Below are positions 1 through 9,610 of a stretch of 64,000 nt of DNA, piece after piece (the first letter of the stretch is position 1; the number at the start of each line of letters is the position of its first letter). Location of the stretch: positions 1,980,120 through 2,044,119 of the forward strand of contig NZ_KB455575.1 in the NCBI RefSeq assembly GCF_000341735.1. The letters run 5' to 3'. The DNA comes from Methylotuvimicrobium buryatense 5G. GTDB lineage: Bacteria > Pseudomonadota > Gammaproteobacteria > Methylococcales > Methylomonadaceae. The notes beneath the pieces are model-generated. The model had not been told where the DNA came from. It made no database searches and saw nothing but the letters and a program-made list of their open reading frames with translations. The position numbers were made by a program, and so were the translations under genes.

Positions 1-1
1 T

Positions 2-208
2 GCTCACCAAGACGACCCGCTAGCCAGTATTCGACTAACTGAGGAAGATTACCAGTGGGTCACCGAGCAAATCAAAGCGATTGCCGAAGAAAGCGCCAAG
101 GGACGGGTTTTATCCGTATTGGAGGGAGGCTATCATATTAAAGCTTTGGCCGAGAGCGTTGCCGCTCATGTTAAATCCCTCATGAACCCTGTTAGAAACG
201 CTTTTTAA
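2..208 (+). CDS. Histone deacetylase-like (AcuC family) protein, C-terminal fragment
   Basis: This open frame enters from the left edge of the window and ends at TAA 206-208, giving about 68 residues. The fragment reads LTEEDYQWVTEQIKAIA and then GRVLSVLEGGYHIKALAESV. The LEGGY segment followed by a short closing helix is the usual C-terminus of the zinc-dependent histone deacetylase / acetoin-utilisation superfamily, which deacylates lysines or small amines. The metal-binding residues lie upstream of the window, so activity cannot be judged. The assignment rests on the LEGGY signature and its context. Confidence 0.72.
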   Translation, partial: AHQDDPLASIRLTEEDYQWVTEQIKAIAEESAKGRVLSVLEGGYHIKALAESVAAHVKSLMNPVRNAF

Positions 209-242
209 TTTATCACGAATTACCGTATCCTAAAGACACTTA

Positions 243-424
243 GGATTTGGTCGTAAATAACGCCCTTATTTTACGGAGGATTCGGTTTTGCTCGATTGGC
301 AGGTGTGGGCGACAGGGAAAGCCGCTGTCAAGTCTACAAGGACGTATTCACGGCGTCCTGCCAAGCGAGTTAGCGAACCCTCAGCAAAACTCATAGCTCC
401 AGGACGTTATTTATCACGAAATCC
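243..424. mobile_element. Family A miniature inverted-repeat element (copy A1)
   Basis: A 182-bp non-coding element with imperfect terminal inverted repeats: the left end GGATTTGGTCGTAAATAAC matches the complement of the right end GTTATTTATCACGAAATCC. It is flanked by a TTA direct repeat (240-242 and 425-427). It carries the shared core GGACGTATTCACGGCGTCC at 340-358. It lies 45 bp before ppdK, so it may affect ppdK expression (inference). Full or near-full relatives are at 46677-47024 and 50439-50620. Confidence 0.75.
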
Positions 425-469
425 TTAAAGACCCCCTCTTTTTTCCATCAGCTCAAATACGGATCTACC

Positions 470-3220
470 ATGACTGAAAAATATATCTACTCGTTTCAAA
501 AAGGCGACGGCAAAAACAAAATGCTGCTAGGCGGCAAAGGTGCGAATCTTTGCGAAATGACGCAAATCGGTCTCAATGTTCCGCCAGGTTTCGTGATAAC
601 TACTGTTGCTTGCCTGGACTATCTGAACAATCAGCGCTTGCCCGACGGCTTAATGGACGAAGTCAAAACCCATATTGCCGAAGTCGAAACGCAAACTGAA
701 AAACAATTCGGCGGCCGCGACAACCCTTTATTGGTCTCTGTCCGTTCCGGTTCGGCGATATCGATGCCCGGCATGATGGATACGATTTTGAACCTCGGGC
801 TCAACAAACAAACTCTGACCGGCTTGATTGATCAAACCGGCGACCCGCGTTTTGCCTATGACGCGTATCGGCGCTTTATTCAACTCTTCGGCAAGGTCGC
901 GCTAGGTATCGACGACGAAAAATTCGATCATCATTTCGATGCCATCAAGAAACAAGCCGGCATTAAAGCCGATGTCGGTCTCGACGCCGAACATTTACGC
1001 CAAATCAGCGAACTGTTCCTTCAAGTGGTTCACGAGGAAACCGGAAAACCCTTTCCGGAAGACGTCTACGAACAACTGGAACTATCGATAAAAGCGGTCT
1101 TTAACTCATGGATGGGCAAACGCGCGGTCGATTACCGCCGGGAATTCCATATCACGCCGAAAATGGCCAACGGCACCGCGGTCAATGTCGTAACGATGGT
1201 ATTCGGAAACATGGGCAACGATTGCGCGACCGGAGTCGGCTTTACACGCAATCCGGGAACCGGCGCCAATGAAATGTACGGCGAATATTTAGTCAATGCA
1301 CAAGGCGAAGATGTCGTGGCCGGTATTCGCACTCCGAAACCAGTCCACGAACTTGCCAATGAAATGCCCGACCTTTACCGGCAACTGGTCGAATTACGCA
1401 ATAAACTCGAAACCCATTACAAAGAGGTTCAAGATTACGAATACACGATCGAGCGAGGCATACTCTATTGCCTGCAAACGCGTAACGGCAAAATGAATGC
1501 GGCCGCGATGGTCAGAACGTCGGTCGAAATGGTCGCCGAAGGCCTAATCGACAAAAAACGCGCCTTATTGCGAATCAATCCCGAATTACTTGAACAACTC
1601 TTGCATCCGCAACTCGACCCTAATGCAAAAGCCGAAGCGGTTGCACAAGGTTTACCGGCCTCGCCGGGTGCGGCCTGCGGTAAATGCGTATTCGAAGCCG
1701 ACACAGCCGAACAACTAGGCCGTGCGGGCGAAGCAGTCATTTTACTGAGAGAAGAAACCAAGCCCGAGGATATCCACGGATTTTTTGCCGCGCAAGGCAT
1801 TCTGACCAGCCGCGGCGGGAAAACTTCGCATGCTGCCGTTGTCGCCAGAGGCATGGGCAAGGCTTGCGTGGCCGGCGCGGAGGACATCAAAATCGATGTC
1901 CGTTCGCGTCAAGCCGTCATCGGCGAATTGCATATCCGTGAAGGCGATATGATCACGATCGACGGCAGCAACGGTTTGATCTATTTAGGCCGAATCCCCA
2001 CGATCGAGCCGTCCTTTTCGGAAGAATTGAAGACACTGTTGTCTTGGGCCGATGAAGTTGCCGAATTGGAAGTGCATGCCAATGTCGATACGCCGGAACG
2101 CGCCCGCTTGGCTGCAAGTTATGGGGCAACCGGAATCGGTTTGTGCCGCACCGAACGTATGTTCAACGCCTCCGACCGTCTGCCGCTAGTCATCGATATG
2201 ATTCTTGCCGGCAACAAGGACGCGCGCCAGGAAGCCTTAGCTAAGCTATTCCCGATTCAACGAGACGATTTTCAAGAACTTTTTGAGGCCATGTCGCCTT
2301 ATCCGGTCACGGTCCGCCTGCTGGACCCGCCGATGCATGAATTCCTGCCCGGCGAACAACAATTGGAAGACGAAATCCGGGCCTTGAATCACTATAAAAT
2401 CATGATTCAAGGCCAACAAGTTACGCTGGATACCTTGGGGGCTCATGCTTTGTTACCGGCGCCGTTCAATCACCTGAACGAAGAAGTCATCAACAAAGCG
2501 ATCGCGAAAAAAGAACTGATGCTGAGCAAGGTCAAAGAGCTCTACGAAGTCAACCCGATGCTCGGCCATCGCGGCGTCAGACTGGGCATGTCCTATCCTG
2601 AGATCTACCAAATGCAGATCCGCTCGATTCTCGAAGCGGCGGCGCTGTGTATTAAACAACGCAAACCGATTTTGCCCGAAATCATGGTGCCACAGGTCAT
2701 TACCGTTCAGGAATTGATCAAAGTCAAAGCCTATGTCGATCAGATTCAAAAAGAAGTCGAAAAACAGTATGGCATAGAATTGGAGTTCAAATTCGGCACA
2801 ATGATCGAAACCGTCAGGGCTTGCACGCGTGCGTCGAAATTGGCCGGTGTCGCCGAGTTTTTCTCGTTTGGTACTAATGACCTTACGCAAGCGACTTTTT
2901 CGTTTTCCAGGGAAGACGCCGAAAACAAATTCCTGCCGCTATACAATGAATCCGGGCTTTTAGCGGACAATCCGTTTGAAGTGCTCGATGCCAAAGGCGT
3001 CGGTCAATTGATGAAAATGACAGTTGAATCCGGACGACAAACCCGACCCGACATCAAGGTCGGCATTTGCGGCGAACAAGGCGGACATCCGGAATCGATC
3101 CGGTTTTGCCATCATATCAAACTGGATTATGTGTCCTGTTCGGCGCCTAGAATTCCTATCGCAAGGCTCGCGGCGGCTCATGCCAAGTTGCTTGAAAACG
3201 AATACGACATAGAGTTCTGA
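470..3220 (+). CDS. ppdK: Pyruvate, phosphate dikinase
   Basis: The 916-residue product is the usual length for pyruvate phosphate dikinase, which interconverts pyruvate, ATP and phosphate with phosphoenolpyruvate, AMP and diphosphate in the cytoplasm. The N-terminal ATP-grasp part shows GGKGANLCEM and VSVRSGSAISMPGMMDT. The phosphohistidine domain has GGKTSHAAVVARGMGKACV with the swivelling His at residue 454. The C-terminal PEP/pyruvate barrel has GFGLCRTERMF-like and SFGTNDLTQATF motifs and the catalytic Cys867 in GICGEQGGHP. The gene stands alone, preceded by repeat A1 and without a strong Shine-Dalgarno sequence. In type I methanotrophs this enzyme typically works with PPi-dependent phosphofructokinase in reversible glycolysis; that role here is inferred. 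Confidence 0.97.
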   Translation: MTEKYIYSFQKGDGKNKMLLGGKGANLCEMTQIGLNVPPGFVITTVACLDYLNNQRLPDGLMDEVKTHIAEVETQTEKQFGGRDNPLLVSVRSGSAISMPGMMDTILNLGLNKQTLTGLIDQTGDPRFAYDAYRRFIQLFGKVALGIDDEKFDHHFDAIKKQAGIKADVGLDAEHLRQISELFLQVVHEETGKPFPEDVYEQLELSIKAVFNSWMGKRAVDYRREFHITPKMANGTAVNVVTMVFGNMGNDCATGVGFTRNPGTGANEMYGEYLVNAQGEDVVAGIRTPKPVHELANEMPDLYRQLVELRNKLETHYKEVQDYEYTIERGILYCLQTRNGKMNAAAMVRTSVEMVAEGLIDKKRALLRINPELLEQLLHPQLDPNAKAEAVAQGLPASPGAACGKCVFEADTAEQLGRAGEAVILLREETKPEDIHGFFAAQGILTSRGGKTSHAAVVARGMGKACVAGAEDIKIDVRSRQAVIGELHIREGDMITIDGSNGLIYLGRIPTIEPSFSEELKTLLSWADEVAELEVHANVDTPERARLAASYGATGIGLCRTERMFNASDRLPLVIDMILAGNKDARQEALAKLFPIQRDDFQELFEAMSPYPVTVRLLDPPMHEFLPGEQQLEDEIRALNHYKIMIQGQQVTLDTLGAHALLPAPFNHLNEEVINKAIAKKELMLSKVKELYEVNPMLGHRGVRLGMSYPEIYQMQIRSILEAAALCIKQRKPILPEIMVPQVITVQELIKVKAYVDQIQKEVEKQYGIELEFKFGTMIETVRACTRASKLAGVAEFFSFGTNDLTQATFSFSREDAENKFLPLYNESGLLADNPFEVLDAKGVGQLMKMTVESGRQTRPDIKVGICGEQGGHPESIRFCHHIKLDYVSCSAPRIPIARLAAAHAKLLENEYDIEF

Positions 3221-3270
3221 CTGTGACAAAAATCTCCCTTTGCTAGCCCCCCCCCTGCCCTTGGCCAAGC

Positions 3271-3377
3271 GTTCAACCTAAAAAGAGCAATTGGCATGTG
3301 TTGTAGATCGTTCGTGCTGAACCAAGTCGAAGCATGAAGGATCTATAACGCTTTCACCGGATTGGTGAAGCCTCAAA
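3271..3377. repeat. 107-bp repeat, inverted partner of 55144-55250
   Basis: The stretch starting GTTCAACCTAAAAAGAGCAA and ending in GGTGAAGCCTCAAA is found again in reverse complement at 55144-55250 with a few mismatches. Each copy contains an internal imperfect hairpin (GTTGTAGATCGTTCGTGCTG against CATGAAGGATCTATAAC). It sits just after ppdK and may serve as a structured 3' end. The remainder of 3378-3489 holds further short palindromes such as GACGGGTTGCATAACCCGTC, and no gene. Confidence 0.7.
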
Positions 3378-3489
3378 ATGCCTATGCAAGACGGGGTCTG
3401 TATCCCCGTCCTGCTCGTTTCGACCATGGACAAACCAATTCGAAACGTTACGGACGGGTTGCATAACCCGTCCCGCATAGGGTGAACGC

Positions 3490-3666
3490 ACATAGGCGCC
3501 AACTTAAGGAAAAACGCGTCATTCCTCCAGGGATTGGCGGAATCCAGGGCCAGGGATGGCAATGCTTTGCTTCACAATCATGTAACCTGGATATCGGCAA
3601 TCCATGTCGATAGGACGAATAAAGCCACAAATGCACCATAGAATAGACACTAAAATGGCGCCTATG
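3490..3666. mobile_element. Small non-autonomous element with IS4-like ends
   Basis: The left end CATAGGCGCCAACTTAAGG (from 3491) and the right end GGCGCCTATG (3657-3666) are inverted repeats. The element is flanked by a 10-bp direct repeat GGGTGAACGC (3480-3489 and 3667-3676), fitting the long target duplications of IS4-type elements. The left terminus closely matches the left end of the decayed IS4 element of this window (CATAGACGCCAACTTAAGG at 62436). It encodes nothing recognisable. Positions 3677-3750 between it and the next gene hold nothing I recognise. Confidence 0.6.
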
Positions 3667-3750
3667 GGGTGAACGCGTCCGTGGGGACTTGACGAGGGAG
3701 TAAATAGAAAATTTTTCGTGTATTTCGTGGACTAATTGCCATTTATAGGA

Positions 3751-4944
3751 TCAACCAATCAACTCGATCAATCGGTCAGTCGACGTTTGCCAACTGAAAT
3801 TCTCAAGTACGAACCGCCTATTGTTTTCCGATCGATTGCCTCCCTTACCCTGGGCAAGCGCCTCACAAACTCGATCGGCGAACGGCTGTTCATCGTCGAT
3901 TATCGCGACATTCAAACTGTCATCAACAGGAATGCCTTCAATGGCCATTGATGTCGCAATGACGGGTTTAGCCATTGCCATTGCTTCCAGCACTTTATTT
4001 TGAATGCCTCGCGCAATACGCAAAGGCGTCACAACCAAATCGGCATGGGCAATGAAGGGGCGGACATCGTCCACACTACCGGTCACGACGACACCGGCTA
4101 TTTGGGCGAGAGCCAACACGTCCTTGGTTGGCTTGGAGCCGACAATATAAAATTCGGTATTGGGGTGTTTTTTCCGAATGGCCGGAAATACCTTTTCGGC
4201 AAACCATTTAACCGCATCGACATTGGCCCAATAATCCATCGCGCCGGTAAACGCTAATACTTGGATCTCCGGGCGATACGGCAAGTCGAATATATGATCC
4301 GGCGAAAAATAATCGGTATCGACGCCGTTATTGACCGAACCGATGCGTTTCTCGAATTCCGGAGCCAAGGTTTTAAATAAACTAGCTTCTTGTTCGGAAA
4401 CAAAAAAACCGGCTTTGGCTTGAGAGATCAATTGCTTCTCAAATTCGAGCAAGCGTTCGGACTCGCGCCGATAGATCCAGCTTTCCGGCCAAGTCTTTTT
4501 CTCGGCGTATTGCCGCCATTTATCCGAATCGACGTCGACATAATCGGCGATCAGCGTCAAATCTTTTCGATTAAGGACATATTGCCCCATGACCGACGAA
4601 AAAATCAGCACTTTGCGAATCTGATGGCGCTCGATGACGCCATTCACCCATTGCTGGAGCTTAGGATTCTTGTAATAAGGCAGACTTAGGGCCTTGCCGG
4701 TCAATAACCCGGTAAGGCTTTTGATTTTGGATTGCAACGGATCTAACGATTCGATGCAGGATTCTTGACAGTAATTTTTGACCGTGTCGGCATACTGCCA
4801 ATCATTTGGATCATCAATGAAGCTACCCAAAAAGATTTGATACCGCTGCGATAAGGCCTTAAGAAAATGAAACGAGCGGATTTTATCGCCTTTATTCGGC
4901 GGATAGGGAATACGATGAACCAAAAATAATAAATTTTCCCTCAT
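3751..4944 (-). CDS. XrtA/PEP-CTERM-associated glycosyltransferase (TIGR03087-like)
   Basis: A 397-residue GT4-type glycosyltransferase. The N-terminus LLFLVHRIPYPPNKGDKIRS is characteristic of the subfamily found in exosortase A exopolysaccharide loci. The C-terminal nucleotide-sugar domain includes FTGAMDYWANVDAVKWFAEK, FYIVGSKPT and PLRIARGIQNKVLEAMAMAKP, which carries the conserved acidic residue (KVLEAMA). It likely adds a sugar to the lipid-linked exopolysaccharide repeat unit at the cytoplasmic face. It is the last gene of a minus-strand run, only 3 bp after the FemAB-like gene, so it is probably cotranscribed. Confidence 0.88.
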   Translation of the reverse strand: MRENLLFLVHRIPYPPNKGDKIRSFHFLKALSQRYQIFLGSFIDDPNDWQYADTVKNYCQESCIESLDPLQSKIKSLTGLLTGKALSLPYYKNPKLQQWVNGVIERHQIRKVLIFSSVMGQYVLNRKDLTLIADYVDVDSDKWRQYAEKKTWPESWIYRRESERLLEFEKQLISQAKAGFFVSEQEASLFKTLAPEFEKRIGSVNNGVDTDYFSPDHIFDLPYRPEIQVLAFTGAMDYWANVDAVKWFAEKVFPAIRKKHPNTEFYIVGSKPTKDVLALAQIAGVVVTGSVDDVRPFIAHADLVVTPLRIARGIQNKVLEAMAMAKPVIATSMAIEGIPVDDSLNVAIIDDEQPFADRVCEALAQGKGGNRSENNRRFVLENFSWQTSTDRLIELIG

Positions 4945-4947
4945 ACA

Positions 4948-5967
4948 TCACCCCAAATCTTTCGATAGCCAAGGTCCGACGAACCGGCTGACCGGTAAAG
5001 GTAAACGTTTCCAGGCCGCGATAAACAGACGATATTTCGGATTCAGCGGATTGATATCGGGCAATCGTTCAGCCTTGACCAAATGAAACTCGTAAAATAA
5101 CGGCTCGTGCTCAAAGCCCCAATGCTTTTTAAAACGGTAGGAACCGGTACCGATTTTACTGCGGCCGTAATCGAATATCTTTACGCCTTTGTCGACGGCC
5201 CGTCGCATTACTTCCCAATACATGAAGTCGTTACCTTGCACCGATCTAGCTTGATCGATACCGCCGCCGTAATAAGGCAATATTTCATCCTTAAAATAAA
5301 AACTCATGACACTGGCAATCAGTTGACTGTCCTTTTCGACCGTCAATATCTCGCATTGATCTTTAAATACATCCTGCAAAATTTGGAAATATTTTTTGGA
5401 AAAAACCGGCGTACCGAGGTTTCTGACGCTTTCCGAATACGCTAGATAAAAACGTTCGACGTCTTGATCGATAACGCTCACCAAACCGGCATTGATACCT
5501 TTACGGATCATCGCACGTTGTTTACGCGGGATCGCCTGCATATTCTTTTCAGAGTCCGGATCGAGCGTCTTTCGAAAAGTTACATAGAGTTCTTTGTAGG
5601 GACGTTCCGGCAATTTTTGAACCCGGTTTCGCATTTCCAGATAATCGACATTCAATTGCTCGGCCAAACGACAGGCTTCTTGATCGAGCATGGCATAACT
5701 TTCTTCGTCCTCGGCGACTATACCGCCGTAAACGCAAAACGATAGCGAACACAAGGCATGCCCGAACAGCGGACTTTTAATTTGGGACAACGGTAATATT
5801 CCTGTGACCTTACCGTTTTTTTCAATATAGTAGAAATATGTCTTATGACCGAAGGCTCGTTCTATGACGTCTTTCCAGCCGGATAGATGAAAAAAAGTGG
5901 CGTCCGCTTGCTGCTCTACGAAGGCGTCCCATTTTTTATAGTTGTCAGAGTCCAGTAATTTGAGCAT
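4948..5967 (-). CDS. FemAB-like XrtA/PEP-CTERM-associated protein (TIGR03019-like)
   Basis: A 339-residue soluble protein of the FemAB/GNAT acyltransferase fold. It starts MLKLLDSDNYKKWDAFVEQQ, with ATFFHLSGWKDVIERAFGH, a hallmark of the PEP-CTERM-associated FemAB branch. The C-terminal half contains YWEVMRRAVDKGVKIFDYGR and GTGSYRFKKHWGFE, the second acyltransferase lobe. FemAB relatives move aminoacyl groups from tRNA to peptidoglycan precursors; the acceptor in XrtA loci is not established, though modification of the polysaccharide or its lipid carrier is plausible. It lies between the deacetylase and glycosyltransferase genes in a tight minus-strand cluster. Confidence 0.87.
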   Translation of the reverse strand: MLKLLDSDNYKKWDAFVEQQADATFFHLSGWKDVIERAFGHKTYFYYIEKNGKVTGILPLSQIKSPLFGHALCSLSFCVYGGIVAEDEESYAMLDQEACRLAEQLNVDYLEMRNRVQKLPERPYKELYVTFRKTLDPDSEKNMQAIPRKQRAMIRKGINAGLVSVIDQDVERFYLAYSESVRNLGTPVFSKKYFQILQDVFKDQCEILTVEKDSQLIASVMSFYFKDEILPYYGGGIDQARSVQGNDFMYWEVMRRAVDKGVKIFDYGRSKIGTGSYRFKKHWGFEHEPLFYEFHLVKAERLPDINPLNPKYRLFIAAWKRLPLPVSRFVGPWLSKDLG

Positions 5968-5997
5968 TGTTTGATGAAGTAAAGGAATAAGAGCGGC

Positions 5998-6855
5998 TCA
6001 TCGGCCTTTATCGATATTGAGAAAAACGTTCGACATCGTATCCCAAGAAAAATCGTGGAGCAGATTGACGATGCGCCCTTCCATTTTATCGAGATTCAAA
6101 TAATGCCGGAATTTCGATTTGAAACTCACGTTTTTCTGTCTCGGTTGTTCGGGGTCGATTTCCCAAGGATGGCAATAAAAAATTCCGGGCTGATGTTCTT
6201 TTTGATTAATGACGCTGAAGGCCCATTTGGATAAAAAATAAGGATAGAACCTGAAAAAACCGCCGCCGCCGCACGGCCAATTCTTACCGGCTAATGGCAA
6301 CGTGGTAATCGGAATTTCCTTGAAATTTTTACCCTCGATCGGTTCGTACATAAACCGCGGCGCTTCCGGCATACCGTATAAATCATGCTTGACCGGATAA
6401 ACGCTGGAACTGTATTGGAATCCGGCTTCAGCCAGAATATTGTGCGCCCAAGGATTACTCGCACCGATCGAATAACTCGGCGCCCGGTAACCGATCACCT
6501 CCCGGCCGCCGATATCTTCCAGCATTTTTTTGGTTTTGACGATATCGTTTCGAAATTGCTCGGGATCGAGCTCGGTGACTCGAATATGATCATAACCGTG
6601 ACAGGCCAGTTCATGGCCTTCCTTGACGATTCTTTGTATCAATGCCGGATGCCGTTCGGCAACCCAGCCGAGAGTAAAAAAAGTCGCTTTGATGTTGTGT
6701 TTTTCGAATAAATCCAGGAACCGATGGGTATTGTAATCCGCCCGTTGCGGCAATGTTTCCCAGTCGGATTTGGCAATCGCTTTCTCAAACGCGGAGACTT
6801 GAAAATAATCTTCTACATCGACGGTCATCGCATTCGTTATTTTATTATTCTCCAT
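5998..6855 (-). CDS. XrtA-associated polysaccharide deacetylase (TIGR03006-like)
   Basis: A 285-residue NodB-type carbohydrate esterase. The segment MTVDVEDYFQVSAFE supplies the catalytic Asp and metal Asp (DVED). GHELACHGYDH gives the two metal-ligand histidines, and GYRAPSYSIG is the motif-3 Arg. A family-typical GGGGFFRFYP loop and FYCHPWEIDPEQPR follow near the C-terminus. It is expected to remove N-acetyl groups from the exopolysaccharide. No clear signal peptide is seen, as is common for this subfamily. The chosen ATG is preceded by 24 bp after the beta-barrel gene, consistent with one operon. Confidence 0.9.
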   Translation of the reverse strand: MENNKITNAMTVDVEDYFQVSAFEKAIAKSDWETLPQRADYNTHRFLDLFEKHNIKATFFTLGWVAERHPALIQRIVKEGHELACHGYDHIRVTELDPEQFRNDIVKTKKMLEDIGGREVIGYRAPSYSIGASNPWAHNILAEAGFQYSSSVYPVKHDLYGMPEAPRFMYEPIEGKNFKEIPITTLPLAGKNWPCGGGGFFRFYPYFLSKWAFSVINQKEHQPGIFYCHPWEIDPEQPRQKNVSFKSKFRHYLNLDKMEGRIVNLLHDFSWDTMSNVFLNIDKGR

Positions 6856-6879
6856 TGAAAGATCCAGTTACCCTTAAAT

Positions 6880-8400
6880 TTAGAAAAACGCCATCAAATT
6901 CAGTGTAATGCGATTCTCGTCGAAACTATTGATATTGTTGTTTGAACTTTGATTGATATAACGATATTCAATGTTACCGTTCAATTGCCTCAAGATGCTT
7001 CTTTGCACTCGAAACGCCACGTCGAAGCGATTATCTGTTGAAAAGTCGGTGTCGGTCACCTGATAACCGGAACTTAAAAAGGTATTGGTTCTTGGCATAA
7101 AATTCCACATCCAAGATCCTCTGATACCGTAAACTTCGTCCTTGACTTGACTCTCTTGAAATGTTCTTCTTTCGGTGAAGACATTGGCACCGAGTATGCT
7201 TTTACCGGTTCGGTACGAATACGAAAGCTGCCCTCTTCTTCTGACAAAAACATCATCAATCAAATTCGGCAAGGCGATGTTAAAAAGAATCGGATTACCG
7301 TCTGCATCATTGATAGGCTCACCGAACTCATCCTCAAACGGAATGATTTGTTCTTCGAACAACACCTGCTGAACCGTTGTAGTATCCTCGTTATAAGTTA
7401 AATTTACGACTGATTGAGGCGTAAAATAACGCAGATTGGTTTGCCAAACATTGCCGGTATTGGTACCGACATCATTATTACGATAGGTCGTCGTCCATTG
7501 AAGGCGCTGGAACGGTGAAATAAAAACAGTCACATAAGAGTTGTTGCCATAACCCGCCGATACGCTGAACCGTTGACTCGGTGTCCATTGTCCGCCGAAG
7601 TTATAATAAAAGCCGTTTCGACTGAACCCGGTGGTCGACCGAAAATCGTTGTTTGCATACCCGCCTTGAGCAAGTAGACTAAATTTCCTATTCAGGATAT
7701 AGCGCAGTAAAGCATTGGAATCCTGAAAACGTATTTCTTCGCCGCTACTGTTTCGATTAATTCTATTATTGAAATTTAAACGCCAACCCACTTTCGAAAA
7801 ATACCTGCCGCTATTCAACATGACATTTTGCGAAAAGCTATCGGTATCGGACAAGGGACCTTCGCTGGAACTTACCCTATCATATCCAGCTCGTGCCATA
7901 CCGTTAGCATAGCTTCCAAATCTGGGGGTCCATGTCGGAGCGATCCCAAATGTTGAAATAGTTGAAGTATTGCTTCTATCGCCGGTAAAGTTATCGCTGA
8001 CAATCCGCGTGTTGGAAATATTTTGCTGACTGATAGAACTACGGGACTGAACAAAAAATCGTCCCGGAGAAACGATGTAGTTGCTGTTAAATTGTAATTG
8101 GTGATTCAAATCGATGTCGGAATCGCCGCCGGCATTATAAATACTTTGCAATCGATAATTCAGATTTAGGTTATAACGGCCCGATTGACCGTTAACAAAA
8201 AAACCGGGAGTAATCGCGGTTACCCATGCGCTTTCTTCCTCGCCTTTCGGCGCGAGTCTAATATTATCCGAATAAACTTCTTGTAAAAAAACACTGGGCC
8301 TGAACCGAAGGTTTAAAGCCCAAGCATTAGCTGAACAACCCCATATCAAGTAACCGCTGAACGAAGCGACAATGAACCGACTTAATTTAAGGTGTTTCAT
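6880..8400 (-). CDS. XrtA/PEP-CTERM-associated outer-membrane beta-barrel protein (TIGR03016-like)
   Basis: A 506-residue protein with a signal peptide (SRFIVASFSGYLIWGCSANAWA). Alternating hydrophobic and polar beta strands follow to the end, and it terminates in NRITLNLMAFF, a terminal aromatic typical of outer-membrane barrels. The mature N-terminus RFRPSVFLQEVYSDNIRLAP matches the PEP-CTERM-locus barrel family. It probably forms an outer-membrane pore or scaffold for polymer export. Aromatic- and Asn-rich strands (YGNNSYVTVFISPFQ) recur along the chain. It lies 6 bp after the tyrosine kinase gene. The exact transported substrate is unknown. Confidence 0.85.
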   Translation of the reverse strand: MKHLKLSRFIVASFSGYLIWGCSANAWALNLRFRPSVFLQEVYSDNIRLAPKGEEESAWVTAITPGFFVNGQSGRYNLNLNYRLQSIYNAGGDSDIDLNHQLQFNSNYIVSPGRFFVQSRSSISQQNISNTRIVSDNFTGDRSNTSTISTFGIAPTWTPRFGSYANGMARAGYDRVSSSEGPLSDTDSFSQNVMLNSGRYFSKVGWRLNFNNRINRNSSGEEIRFQDSNALLRYILNRKFSLLAQGGYANNDFRSTTGFSRNGFYYNFGGQWTPSQRFSVSAGYGNNSYVTVFISPFQRLQWTTTYRNNDVGTNTGNVWQTNLRYFTPQSVVNLTYNEDTTTVQQVLFEEQIIPFEDEFGEPINDADGNPILFNIALPNLIDDVFVRRRGQLSYSYRTGKSILGANVFTERRTFQESQVKDEVYGIRGSWMWNFMPRTNTFLSSGYQVTDTDFSTDNRFDVAFRVQRSILRQLNGNIEYRYINQSSNNNINSFDENRITLNLMAFF

Positions 8401-8406
8401 AAAAAA

Positions 8407-9312
8407 TCAATACTGCCCGTATCCGTAGTAGTTCATATCCATGCTCCTTTGCGTTTTGTTCAACAAAGCAAGAACCACATCGCAGGACTCCAATTTCTTA
8501 ACCGCTTCCATTACAATATTTTGAGCCGTTTTTTCGGCTTCGATCACCAAAATAACCTGACCGACCATGCTGGACAAAACTTCCGCTTGAGTAGCCGCTA
8601 ACAAAGGCGGCGAATCGAAAATCACGATACGATCCGCATAACGCTCGCTCAACTCTCTCGAAAGGTTAATCATTTTGTTACTTGCGAGCAACTCGGTAGA
8701 GAATTGATGCGCTTTTCCAGCCGGAACGATACGAAGGCCTGCGATTTCGGTCTGCAAAATAATATCCGAAAAATCAATCTTGTTACCTTCCAAATATTCA
8801 ATGAGTCCGGGTGTTCTTTTGATACCTAGCACCCTGGAAACCGAAGGTTTTGCGACATCCGCGTCAATTAACAACACTTGCTTATCGCGCTCGGCCGCAA
8901 TGCTAATAGCTAAATTAATAGCGGAAAAGGTCTTTCCTTCTCCCGGAACGCTACTGGTAACCAAAATAAGGTTAGATCGCTCGATGCCTTTTTCAATGCC
9001 TCCCAGTGCATTGGACATGATGGGCCGTTTAATGCTTCTAAATTCTTCCGCAATCTTCATGTGGCCGATTGACGGGTCGATAAAACCATGCTCGTGTAGA
9101 AATTCCCAATTAAACCGTTCGATATTTTTTTCACCGGCGTCTAAAGAGTGCGCTTTAGCATTTCCGTTATTATCGCCAGTTAAGAAAAAAGCATCTAATG
9201 CATCTTCGGTGTGCGTCGATTCTGTTTGATTATCAACAGTGGAGTTAGACCTTTTCACAGGGCCGAGACTCTCGGTTAAGCTAGCTTTTTCTAAAGCTTT
9301 CTCAATACTCAT
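8407..9312 (-). CDS. XrtA-associated tyrosine autokinase (TIGR03018-like BY-kinase)
   Basis: A 301-residue bacterial tyrosine kinase domain. Walker A is SSVPGEGKTFSAINLA, Walker A' is VLLIDADVAKP and Walker B is RIVIFDSPPLL. The C-terminus ends in a tyrosine cluster (MDMNYYGYGQY) that would be autophosphorylated. About 90 N-terminal residues are low-complexity and polar. Such kinases control polymer length by cycling phosphorylation together with a Wzz-like partner, here the separately encoded chain-length protein at 9611-11128. The stop is 6 bp before the barrel gene start. Positions 9313-9610 upstream are AT-rich and hold no gene I can recognise; this is a likely promoter region. Confidence 0.9.
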   Translation of the reverse strand: MSIEKALEKASLTESLGPVKRSNSTVDNQTESTHTEDALDAFFLTGDNNGNAKAHSLDAGEKNIERFNWEFLHEHGFIDPSIGHMKIAEEFRSIKRPIMSNALGGIEKGIERSNLILVTSSVPGEGKTFSAINLAISIAAERDKQVLLIDADVAKPSVSRVLGIKRTPGLIEYLEGNKIDFSDIILQTEIAGLRIVPAGKAHQFSTELLASNKMINLSRELSERYADRIVIFDSPPLLAATQAEVLSSMVGQVILVIEAEKTAQNIVMEAVKKLESCDVVLALLNKTQRSMDMNYYGYGQY

Positions 9313-9610
9313 TAATTACTCCAATATCTCATCATTCCGTAGCATGCCAGATATCCTCGGATCAATTTCATCATGTTTTTTCCATTAATAATACTCTGTT
9401 TTACCGACTATTCAGAATTATTTTACAAACACACCCTATGCTATTGATTTAAATAATGTCTTCCGTATTTCTTCCGGGTATTATTTAATACATTTCAAGC
9501 CGATTAAATACGCCGCAGACTATAGGCCATTGATTATTGTCCTCGATATACCTATCATACTTCATTAGCAATGCTCAAACTTGATGAACAAAAGATATCA
9601 TTGCGAACTT

